DNA of 64,000 bases from Sanderia malayensis (Eukaryota > Cnidaria > Scyphozoa > Semaeostomeae > Pelagiidae): assembly GCA_013076295.1 (NCBI GenBank), contig RQOL01000772.1, positions 3,749,087-3,813,086 of the forward strand. The letters run 5' to 3'. Position 1 is the first letter of the stretch, and each line of letters begins with the position of its first letter. Under the pieces are notes generated by a model. It ran no database searches. It was not told where the DNA came from and saw nothing but the letters and a program-made list of their open reading frames with translations. The position numbers and the translations under genes are program-made. Positions 16,865 through 26,866 of this stretch are shown here, in pieces.

Positions 16865-19800
16865 CTATTGTTCTTTGATGATCTGTGGCTTGTAGCCGGG
16901 CTTGATTGCATTGCTCAAACTTTCAGCATACATTGGAAGTCGTTGTGTCATCTGTAAATATACAATTATATAATAAGGGTATTAGAATTGTTAAGACATA
17001 AATTCAGATTTCATGGTGAAAAAAAAAACATCTGCTTAAATATCTTGCTCATCAAGAAGCTGATCTAATTAAGTCAAATTCCTGCAAGGGAAGGAGATAC
17101 AGCGAAAGGAACCTCCATATAACAGAAACTTATAGGACAGATGACATTGTCTGTCCTACAGAGGTTGCAAGCAACCTCTATCTATATGACCACGTTTGAA
17201 AGAATTTGAGGGAACAATATTTGTCCGTTATTTAGAGGTGACCACTGTATAGAGGTTCCACTGAAGATAGAGAAGACTACAGTCAACTCTGTCTAATTCG
17301 AACACCCCGGGGAAGCGTGAAAATGTTCGAATCATAAAAAGTTCGAATTGTAGAGGTTTGTTTTATAAGGATTATTTCTCAAGTGACCCTTGAAGAGGCG
17401 GAGAATTCTGTTCGAATTAAGTTCGAATCACACAAGCTCGAACTATGCAAATTTGACTGTGGTTATATTTTAACAAATAACATGCTATGAAAGAAAGGGC
17501 CTCTTGCTTCCCCAAAATTATTCTCTTAAAATTGAAGTCATATTCCGAAACCAAAGGTGGGGGGGGGGCCATAAAATTCACGACAAAGTGATGGAATTAA
17601 TAGGCATTATTGTTAATACCTGAAAGCACCATTTGTCTTTGACTTGACGACAAAGATTCAAATCAATTTCGGCAATAAGGAGACCATCTTCATTTCGTGG
17701 TAGACCCTGAGAATATAAGATTGATTTTACTGTTGAACAGATTGAAATTGTATGATAAGTTAATTTATTTATGAATTGTGACTTCACACCTCACAAAGTC
17801 TTTCATCTATCCTTGGGTATAGTACGAGTAACACATAATCCATGTTTTCTTGTGTAAAATAAGATTACATCCAGTAAGAGTTGACATTAATTTCATATAA
17901 CACTGTACTTTACGCTTTTACCTTGGTTCTCGATCCATCGGGGGCAGCTATGTAGCTTGAACCTATGAGAAAATCAACTTGTTACAGAGGCATCTCTTCT
18001 CTGCATTCAACAGAGTATCATTTCATTTCTATTGCTATAAACTAATGTGTATGTTGAACGAAAATGCAAAAGGAATTTCTTTCTTTACCATAGAAATTTC
18101 CAAAGTCTTTGTGAGCTGTTTGGAACGAACGAAAAGTGGATTAAAACCTCATTAAAAGCAAATATGGTGGAAAAAAAAGCTGTCCATCAAGTAAGCAAAT
18201 TGATATTTCAATAAGACTCGCCTTCTTTGCCATCTCCTGAGGTGAACTCGTTCGGAAAGCGCTCCTTGATAAATTGAAAAGAGAACGATATTTAGCAACA
18301 ATCAACATGCAAGACAGTGTGGACAACATTCGGTCTAAGCAGAGGTGGCAGCTTTAATTCTGCATTAACAGTTCAATTGCTTACTGTTCCAACTCTGTTG
18401 ATGGCAACTGTGAAGTATCCATTCGCAATAGCCGCACAACGAGCTTCGATTGGCCACAATGGCTCGCTATTATCAGAGAATAAATTGTAAGTTATAGCTG
18501 AGAGGCATGAGGCTACATACTATGGCTTTAGCCTATCATTGGTTTGATAAACTGCTGTTGCACAATGCATGTGTCAGTCTACCGTTTGAAGTTTGCAATA
18601 CCAGGATACCATTGCAAACTAAAGGAGGGAGGGAGAGATCAACTGTGAATCGTGAAAAAGTAGCTGGATAAACCTGAGCGCTCCGACTGTTGCAGATGGG
18701 TTGAATACAATCTCTGCTCCATTGACACCGTACATGAGCCAATTCAACGGATGATGGCGACCGTAGCATATGTTGATTGCTATTCTACCTGCAAAAAATT
18801 GCATGTTTCATGAAGTTCGTATTTGATATCAATGGAATTATGGGTATTAGGGAGTGAGCAGTGGACAATATATTAGATCCAGTAATGTGGTCTTTTAGTG
18901 GAAAATTGTTCCACGAATGAGAGGTTACCATGTACTATAATAGATGTAATGGAGTTGAGAGATACTTAAGAGGCTTGTTCCATGAATGAGAGGTTACAAT
19001 GTATTATAATGGATGTAATGGAGCTAAGAGATAAAAGAGGTTTGCTCCATGAATAAGAGGTTACAATGTACTATAATAGATGATGTCTTAGCTTGTCTAC
19101 CTACCAAACTGTGTCTCAAATACAGGATGGCCAGTGTTGCCCTCGTGATAGTATGTTGACTGGAAGAGAATGTTAAAATATTTATTAGTCATATCTGTGC
19201 AATGCTTGCCTGACAACTAATATCACAGTTGTGCAAGGGGTGAAAATACCGCAGTGAAGGAAATAGGCTTTGAGATGGAGGCAAATCATATTAAATCAAA
19301 TGCGCTATTCACTGATTAGATTAGTTTATTATGTCATGAAAAGGAGTGCTTATGAGTGTGAGATTTCAAGAGACATTTCTCTCATTACGGAGCCAACAAT
19401 CACTGAACAGAAAAGTATAATCAGTATCTGTAAATATAATGTGATCTCATAAGATAAACCTCGTTGAAGTCTCCGACTCTTGGGATGTGGTTCTTCCGAG
19501 ATTTACCAATCACGTTGCCAGTGTTTGAGATTACAACTATGAAAAGTAAATTTCAAAAATGTAGGGTGGCCAAAGTTTGGCATGTTTCGTGCAAATGAGT
19601 AACTATCAAACAACATACAGTCCACAGAACGACTGAAGAATACTGTTTAATGGTGGAGGATTTGTGTGTTTATACCTGCCGTATTCCAAATGGTGTCTTG
19701 GTGCACTTCGTCCCGCTCAAGAATTGGAGATATCAAAACCATGTTACACTTCTTTGCAAGCTAAGAAAAGATCATGACCTAGCAATCTCAGACACACTCT

Positions 19801-20858
19801 TACGACACATGAATCTCAACATGCAGACCCCCCATGATTATTGTAACAGATATCCAAATGGTCAGGGTTAATTAACATTGAAGAATGGAGGGGGGATTAG
19901 AACTGTGTTTACACCCCATCGTGGTGATCATAAATCCCTGTCCCTCTCAAAAAATAAGCTGTACCATTACAATTTTGAATTCTTGAATGCAGAAACAAAC
20001 TAACCCCTTGTAGCATTCTTGTTGTAGGGCCAGTTTCTGCAGATTCTGCAAACTCAGTCCACGGCTTCTTTTCTCTTGTACAAAATGCAAATGGCATTGC
20101 TGTAGAATGCAACATAAGTTGCAAAATAAATGTTCTTTACAATAACTCAAACAAGAAGCAGTGCAAGACACTGTAATTGCAGATCAAGATTCTAAAATAC
20201 CCATGCAACATTGATGATGTAAAAACAATGTGCACTGTATGTTAATCAGGTAGAAAAGAACATGCTTACTCCATGCCTCCTGTAAGCACAATATGTTGAC
20301 ATTGCATGATGCGGCTATTGTGACAACTTCTTTTATCCGCTCATGCAATGCAGTAATCTACAAAAGAGCAATAGAGATTCATTATATTGTGAGGTTATAT
20401 TTTACTCCATTTTAATAGCAATGTGTGTGTTATTAAAATATTTACCTGCTCGGAGATGGGGGCAGTTGTTGGTAAAACAATTTTGGTTTGGAAAGCAGCA
20501 ACTCTGACAACTCTTGGTGTGCGTAACTGCTCCTCACTTGCATCTATCTTGTAGGCAGATAATGCAAATTCTTTTGCTTTTGCAGCCTCCGTGACAACAA
20601 ATGGCAACTCTAGATCCCTAAAAATGAATACTAAAATATAACAATATACAACAATATACAAATATTAAGGAATGGCTATATTATTATTATTGTAAAGAGT
20701 CTAGACCACTTAAAGCAGGCTGGATGGGTTGAAATAAAGTCTCACCGAAGTGTTTTCCCAAAAAGCATTCGTTCTGCTTCTTGCAATTCATCGGGATTCA
20801 GCCTTTTTGACAGCAGATCTTCCAAACTTCGAATATCTTCCATCTCACTTTCAGACAT
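16865..20858 (-). CDS. UPB1: Beta-ureidopropionase (14 exons, 388 aa)
   Basis: Cytosolic carbon-nitrogen hydrolase catalysing the last step of pyrimidine breakdown (N-carbamoyl-beta-alanine to beta-alanine, CO2 and ammonia). Exons: 20858-20746, 20617-20446, 20357-20270, 20099-20005, 19760-19676, 19536-19460, 19159-19105, 18788-18674, 18466-18385, 18264-18222, 18115-18089, 17962-17922, 17706-17620, 16951-16865. All phases agree, and the total is close to the 384 aa human enzyme. The nitrilase triad is intact: Glu122 (CLQEAW), Lys199 ([11 protein letters not shown]) and Cys236 ([13 protein letters not shown]). [20 protein letters not shown] and NPSATVGAL are near-identical to known UPB1. The intron after exon 10 has a GC donor (AAG|GCGAGT) instead of GT. 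Introns hold a pogo-type MITE (17280-17459) and a 69-bp tandem repeat (about 18900-19080). Start chosen at the first in-frame ATG giving MSESEMEDI. Confidence 0.97.
17280..17459. mobile_element. Pogo/Tigger-type MITE in a UPB1 intron
   Basis: About 180 bp with ends CAGTCAACTCTGTCTAATTC and (reverse complement of the right end) CAGTCAAATTTGCATAGTTC. A TA precedes the left end. Inside lie several copies of TTCGAA(C/T). The same sequence, reversed and 5'-truncated, is at 53396-53561. CAGT termini and TA targets are typical of pogo-like Tc1/mariner elements. No coding capacity. Confidence 0.7.
18900..19085. repeat. Tandem repeat, about 69 bp x 3, in a UPB1 intron
   Basis: Three successive units begin near 18908, 18977 and 19045 with TTCCA(C/T)GAATGAGAGGTTAC-like sequence and continue with ACTATAATAGATGTAATGGA. 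They lie between exons 7 and 8 of UPB1. Ordinary diverged minisatellite. Confidence 0.7.
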
Positions 20859-21305
20859 TACCACTGCTACTGCAAACAAGGAGGAGGGGCTGCCACGCTG
20901 AACTTTTCTAGTTTCATTTACAGCGCATGCTCAAATCCCTCACCTTCCCCCGATAGATATTTTTTGTCATAATCAAAATAGCGTCATATTTTTAATTTTT
21001 TTTAAATAAAATAAATATAATAAAATAAAGTTTTCATGGCCTGTAAAATATAGCATTATTCTATTAAAATTTTACTTACTTACTTTCACTTTTTTATTAT
21101 TATTTAATTTCTATCTATGAGAAAATGTTAGCATATTTTGTACTTTTCTATAACAATATTTGAATTTTTTACAGAAAAATATAAACAAAAATATTTGCAA
21201 TGCAATCAATCAAAGTAAACCAAAAAATAAAAAATGAAAAAAAAATAAAATAAAAAGTAAAATAAATGAAAAATAAAAAGAAATAAGAAATGAAAAAAAA
21301 TAAAA

Positions 21306-21912
21306 ACTTGCGCCCACACGCCCTTGTATGTACGCTTGGATTCCCACCCTTAGCATCACCCTAGACTCTTGGGTGTTGCACTACCATGAGCTCTTGCGAG
21401 TACATATTAGATGAAGTCTAACTCTCGAGCATCATGGCGGAGCCGCTGAAATCAACATCGAACATAGGCGCCGACTTTTATTTTTCCCAGGGGGGGCTCA
21501 AAATTAAAAAAAAAATTGGAAAAATAAAAAGGTAGAAAAACTCCCTGTCACTTTTAATAACGTACAATATACATATGTATTATGTATAATAAAACACAAA
21601 ACATTGCAATAAAAAAGATATTAACATCATGGTCTACAGTATCATCAGTTCAATTCTTTGATTAGTGTTTCTTCAATAAAATAAACGTGTTTTATCAGGT
21701 CCCAAACAAAGTTCCCAGGGGGGGCTGAGCCCCCCCATAGAAATTTCCAGAGGGGGCTTGAGCCCCCAAGCCCCCACGTAGTCGGCGCCTATGACATCGA
21801 ACATGCTGTACTGCCACCACAACATATTGACCGGGCCGGTGACTAGGTGGGACTCGAACCCACGACCTTCGGCCTCTCACGCCGACGCCCTATCCACTAG
21901 GCTATCCAGTCA
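21306..21912 (-). mobile_element. tRNA-derived SINE, split by a hAT-type MITE
   Basis: Read on the minus strand, 21912-21840 folds as a full tRNA cloverleaf: acceptor TGACTGG/CTAGTCA, D-arm with GCCTAGTGGATAGGGC (box A), anticodon stem TCGGC/GCCGA and T-arm GTGGG-TTCGAGT-CCCAC (box B). The body resembles tRNA-Arg, but the anticodon reads GAG (Leu) and there is no long variable arm, so it is a SINE head and not a working tRNA. The non-tRNA body continues (21839-21794), is broken by the insertion at 21463-21793 and resumes at 21454, running to a T-rich tail near 21306. Without the insertion it would be about 275 bp. Confidence 0.7.
21463..21793. mobile_element. hAT-type MITE with 8-bp target duplication
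   Basis: A 331-bp element with perfect 14-bp terminal inverted repeats, CATAGGCGCCGACT at 21463-21476 and its complement at 21780-21793. It is flanked by an exact 8-bp duplication ACATCGAA (21455-21462 and 21794-21801). An 8-bp duplication is the hAT superfamily rule. The interior is AT-rich with C/G tracts that can pair (GGGGGGCTGAGCCCCCC), and there is no transposase. It sits inside an older SINE. Confidence 0.88.
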
Positions 21913-22533
21913 CATATATATATAGGTGGTAAGTTCTAGTCTATAGAAGTTGGTAACACGTGACGTTTCAATCCTGCGCATGCGGGTTGGCCTGCGCAGT
22001 ACTATCTACCTGGCTACTGCGCTGGAGCACACATTACGTAATGGCATTTAGGGTTTTTCGGAGGCTCTGTGCTCTTGCACCGCACTGAGTAATATACATA
22101 CGCTACTGCGCAGGCTGGCCGCCTTTTAAGCGAATACATGGCTTTCAATGACTAGTTTTTTGTGGGGGGGGGGGGTCTTTGGTTTGTGGTGGCACTTGCA
22201 GGCAATGGCTAAATACAAGCAAAATAGGACGATATTGAATACAATGCGGAGACAAATTCCAGTGAGAGGCATCGCAAATTTTCAAGCGTCACGTTTCTTA
22301 TTATCTACTACTGGAAATATCTGACAATAAAGAAGAGAAAATACAATCCATGTGATGTGTATTACTGTCAATTATTACTAATTACTTGCTTATTAAGAAA
22401 GAAAATAATAAATTTGGCAATTTTGTAATGGTTATGTATACATACTAGATAGACTACTACCAGAGAATTAGAAAATCAGTTAGGAATAAGATTCATATGA
22501 TCTTCGCTTCATTACAACGGCAAGTTGGTCTTG

Positions 22534-24511
22534 TTAAAACAACTTGTGATCGATTTGCCTTCGCAATACCATGTTCTGATCACGGTCAATAAACAGAGAC
22601 TTGATTTTCACTTCGATGTCTTCAGAAAGAGACAGCTCTGACCGCACTAACGCCTTCATCGCGTTCTCTGATTGCTTCAGCATTTCCTTCAGTCGTTCAA
22701 TGTTGTACATGATCTCACCAGCCTCGTTCACAAGACGATATTGCACGTGATCGCGGCAAAGCTCGACGTTGGGGCGGCGTGTGCGGTTGTCCAGTCGGGT
22801 GTGCGTTACTTTCAGGGGGGCTTCTTTCTCTTTTATTGCCTGCTCAAGGTCGTCAATGTTCAGTTCCATCTCTCTGATCTCTCCCATCACCTGTGAAGAA
22901 GAAGAAAATGTCGTTACTTATTGTGCATGAAGTTCTAGCAGAGCATATACTGTTTGTATTCGTTGTCAAGGTGATACTGTTTGTCTGTTCAGTGATCATC
23001 ACAATAAATCTTTCAAAAGGTCACTCTAAAGACATGATAAACTTATATTCTTATTGTGGTGATATTTATGGATTGCCTATTTTTTCTGAGGAGTACTAAG
23101 AATAAGAGCATTTTAAGGACCATTTTTTCTTGGATTCAAGGTGAGACTCTTCCTTGCCACGCTTTGTGCGAACATCAAATCAAAAAGTATCTAAGGGAAA
23201 TATGAGTATTCCCCAGCTATCCCAGGAGGCTTGCAGGCAGTTAATTACTATTTGAAATTCATTTTTTTCAAAAGAAGATGATTTTGGCAAGCTTACATGG
23301 GCATGGTGTTCTTCTAGCTTTGTCTTGGCTTTTTCTGTCTCCTCTATTCTCTTCTTGAAAGCCAGGTTGACAGTTGTGCATTGCTTCTGTTGGTCATTGT
23401 AAACCTGTTGCAATATTTCATCAATCATGCTTCGCATTGTCTTTGAAGAGTTGCACTCTCGCTCCGCCTTGAGAAAGTTCTTGTCACTGAACGATTGCCA
23501 TTCGTCCGGTGTAACAGAGCTAATCCAATCAGAAAAACAATTAGGTCAAAAACATCTAACACGCAATTTGTAAAGTGATGCTATTGTATATACTCTATGC
23601 AAAAGGTATAAACATGTGTCTAAGAAACAAGTTGACTTACTTAGATTCAATTTTAACTGCTTTTGGTGCATAGTAGGTTCCAGGTGTATCGTTCTGTAGC
23701 TCAGCACAAGTGTTGTCAATTGACAGTGCAGAAAACTTATCAGTTATATCCTTCTCAAGGTAGTATTTTGCTGACCTGAGTAATCTGTGTAGTAAAAGAA
23801 AATTGGTGATTATATGGGGCTTAACCACATCCAAGCATATACTCCTGTAGTTAGGGATGGGGGTGCAATATATAACGGGTAACATATGTCACTATATAGC
23901 TATGTACCTTATTTGCTCTGTTGCCTGATCTAATGTCTTTTTCACCAATGCCTGTACACCTCCAATTACCTCAACTTCCTGAAAGAGAATTGTAGAGAGA
24001 ATTGAAATGAAAATCAGAGAAGAGGATTGATAAGCATCAAAGTATGTAGAAGATTACTGTGGTGATGCAATAAAGTAGTCAAGTGAAATTTTCATACCTT
24101 CATGAGCTGAATTTCTACATCATCATGGACAAGATCGATTTTGCTCCTTTCTTCCCTGTTCTTTAAACATTGCTGGGAGATTTGGATTGGAACCTGCGTA
24201 GCATCGAGAGCCTTCTCAAGCCTATCTTTGTATTGAAGCAACGTGTTTATCTCATCGTCAGTTTCGCCGTGCAGCCTGTCCAGCTCTGATTTCCAGAAAT
24301 CCACATCCAGGATGCGCTGATCGAGTTTTTTATTCACGTCGCTTTGTGTTTTCAATGTCGTGATGTGTGTTTCTTGTCTTAGTCGTGCACTCTCGTCTCT
24401 TATCATTTCGGCAGTTCTTCGCTCCCTCTCAGCTTGGCTGTAGTTTATTTTGTTCGAGCGATGCCAGTCTTCTGGAGTGTACTTCGTAGGGTGCTGAACA
24501 AGTCTCGCCAT
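22534..24511 (-). CDS. TEKT1: Tektin-1 (5 exons, 402 aa)
   Basis: Tektins are coiled-coil filament proteins inside the doublet microtubules of motile cilia and flagella. Exons: 24511-24098, 23978-23908, 23784-23641, 23519-23297, 22890-22534, all with consistent phases. The tektin signature RPNVELCRD is present near the C-terminus (RTRRPNVELCRDHVQYRL). SDVNKKLDQRILDVDFWKSE, IDLVHDDVEIQL and the N-terminal DWHRSNKINYSQAE match tektin-1 more closely than tektins 2-5. Length is near the 418 aa of the human protein. The whole chain is predicted helical. An RFX-type X-box lies 107-119 bases upstream of the ATG, in keeping with a cilium gene. The start is the first in-frame ATG, giving MARLVQHPTKYTPEDW. 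Confidence 0.95.
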
Positions 24512-24617
24512 GCTTATTTCTGCGTGTATTGAAGGGATATTTCAGATACGAAATGGAATTACCTCTGCTCCAGTCAAGAAGGAGAGGAAATTTGAGAGAA
24601 GTTGATAGTTTATTGTT

Positions 24618-24630
24618 GTTTCTAGGCAAC
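24618..24630 (-). promoter_or_regulatory. RFX X-box upstream of tektin-1
   Basis: On the minus strand the sequence is GTTGCCTAGAAAC, which fits the X-box rule RYYNYY-N(1-3)-RRNRAC with one spacer base. RFX factors use this site to switch on ciliary genes, usually within about 150 bases of the start codon; here it is 107 bases away. Inferred from sequence only. Confidence 0.7.
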
Positions 24631-24684
24631 GTCCTCATTTCACTGAAACGAGACCTTCACGAAGCAACCTCACACAATTTTTCC

Positions 24685-24729
24685 GGTAGATGATTTTTAG
24701 GATGCATCGAAACCGATCTGCTCATACAC
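24685..24729. repeat. 45-bp inverted element, left arm
   Basis: Begins GGTAGATGATTTTTAGGATG. It matches the reverse complement of 26692-26736 at 44 of 45 positions, with weaker similarity continuing about 60 bases inward on both sides. The two arms are 2.0 kb apart between the divergent starts of TEKT1 and the orphan ORF at 26867. Confidence 0.85.
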
Positions 24730-24812
24730 CAAGTTCTCGTCGTATGACGATGGTCCAACCGAACGGTGCGACGAACAAAGAGTATCGTTTTCGTCGGAGT
24801 TGACTTTGCATG

Positions 24813-25297
24813 CAGTGTTGTCAGACTTGGGATTTTATCCCAAGGTCTTGGGATTTTTTGAGGCTGATGGGATTTTCCTTGGGAATTATTTTTTCGAAAA
24901 AAACCTTGGGATTTTTCTTGGGAATTTTAGAAGTGCATCGAAAATTTCCCACTTTGTTTGAACATTCACAAAGCCAGTCATATTTTCATTCAAACTGATT
25001 GATGCTTGATGGCACGACTGGAAAATAAGAACATATTAGTGAAAAAGGCTGTAGATTGCGGTGACTGGAAAAATTTTAAACGCTGGTAAAATGTAAACAT
25101 CGATACCGGAAGGCTTAATAACAACTGAAATCTCAGAATCTGAAATCTGAAATCTCGGGATCTTTGCCATTTTGCATGAATGACGTCATTTGCAAAGAAA
25201 AAATTGGACCTTGGGAATTTTATTTTGAAAACAATGGATTTCGGGATTTTTTGAGCCTCGACTTGGGAATTTTGAAGATTTCAATCTGACAACCCTG
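24813..25297. mobile_element. hAT-type MITE, 485 bp, with 8-bp target duplication
   Basis: Ends are CAGTGTTGTCAGA at the left and, reversed, CAGGGTTGTCAGA at the right (12 of 13 identical). The flanks carry an exact 8-bp duplication TTTGCATG (24805-24812 and 25298-25305). The interior is built of TTGGGATTTT and TTGGGAATTT stretches and has no transposase. It was inserted into the spacer upstream of TEKT1. Confidence 0.88.
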
Positions 25298-25305
25298 TTT
25301 GCATG

Positions 25306-26691
25306 GCAGCAGATATGAATGGCGGAGAGAAATTGGTTCTCTTGCTGAGTAAATTGACATGCCAGTAGATTTTGATGATAATGCTAGCATTATTGATGTT
25401 TCCTGCAGATGTTATATTCTGCATACAATGTGCTATGATATCTTTTGGGCGATTACAAAGATATTGTGTCACGTTACATATCTGCATACCGTCAGTAAAC
25501 TGGAAGTTGACTTGATAATACACAATCACAATACCTTACAGAAAATAAAGGAGAATTTAGAATGATTTATTCTATTCTGATTTTGTGCATACAAATATTT
25601 AATTACTAAATCTCATCTGTATTGAGTTTCTGTTAATCCCTATGATTGATGACGTCACAGAAAAATCGATAGCATCAACAAAACTCAAAGCTGACACTTG
25701 TGTGGAGTCAGGTCAACCAACACCAAACTTGTCAAAATAACATCATAAAAGTCAAACTTCCGGTTGAGATTTCAATTTTTGTGACAGCAGAATTCACAAT
25801 CTGCATGTCGTAAATCCTCGAATTAGCCCCCTGGGGCCTATTTATTTTTGGAGGGAGCTTATTGCAGGGGGTGGGGGGCAATTCGACGATTGACCAGGGC
25901 TGCCATTTTTGCTTTTTCTAAGCCAAATTCCAGAAATTTGGCTTTTTTAAAAAGTGCTTGGCAAAATTTTATTTGGCTTAGACCTGAAATTTGGCTTAAT
26001 TTGGCTTCTTCCAGAAATTTGGTTTGCTAATTTGAATTTTCAAGGTCGCTGTGGTGAGGATTTTCAGTAACGGAAAGGATATTCAGGTTGTTCAATGCAG
26101 AAAAAATGCACACGGAGGGCTCAAATCATGGGTGAAACCGTGTGCATTCTTTAAATTCTGAAAAATCATGTGATACTTCTTTTATTCTCTTGTATTTTGA
26201 TGACATCACTACACCTCGTTTTCAGGTTCTATTGTTTTGGCTCTCTTTGGCAATAATAACCCATCCATTTGGCTTTTGTAGGCCACTCTAAATTTTCCTT
26301 GAACTTTGTTTTAAGTTTTATTAATTGCTCCGCACGATTTTTGTTCTTGTCTTTATTTTTGGAATACTGAGTGAAAAATAAAACAGACAAACTTATGCTC
26401 GAATGTTCAGGGCCCCTGATCTTTGTTGACTCTGGGCATAAAGTATCTGAGTCTAAAGTATTAGGTATCCACATAGTAAAAGACACCATATCTAAAACAA
26501 ATCAATTTGTTGGACCTATGGGTTGTTGTATTTGGGTATTCAATGCAAGGGATACAAATGAAGTTAGGCCGAAAGCATTTCCAAAACGATCACAAACACA
26601 TCACAGCTCAAAGCATTCTCGCCGCTTTATTCATGAAGATCGATTCTCGGTATTCGCTCGGTGGTCTACTTCGTCGTAAAACGAAAAAGCT
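25306..26691. other. Spacer with AT-rich repeats, no gene seen
   Basis: Between the hAT MITE and the right arm of the inverted element I find no exon chain. Bases 25895-26040 hold repeated (A)AATTTGGCTT motifs beginning CAGGGCTGCCA, which looks like a hAT end, but I could not find the matching right end. The rest is unremarkable. Confidence 0.4.
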
Positions 26692-26736
26692 GTGTACGAG
26701 CAGATCGGTTTCGATGCATCCTAAAAATCATCTACC
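26692..26736. repeat. 45-bp inverted element, right arm
   Basis: Reverse-complement partner of 24685-24729, with a single mismatch. It lies 131 bases upstream of the start codon at 26867; the left arm lies 174 bases upstream of the TEKT1 start codon. A perfect octamer ATTTGCAT follows at 26765-26772. Confidence 0.85.
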
Positions 26737-26866
26737 AATTTTTCCTTTGGCACAAAAATAACTAATTTGCATATCACCAGTTTATTGTGATTCTCCACGC
26801 CCACTTCGAGGTAAATATGGCTTACAACTTCTCAAAGAAGCAACAATAGCGTTTCTGAATAGCAAT

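Noticed and set aside
21840..21912. Functional tRNA-Leu(GAG)
   Set aside because: The cloverleaf is good, but Leu tRNAs need a long variable arm and this has none. The body is Arg-like, and a SINE body and tail follow without a terminator.
25895..26300. Another hAT element starting CAGGGCTGCCA
   Set aside because: Only the left-looking end was found; no right end or target duplication was visible.
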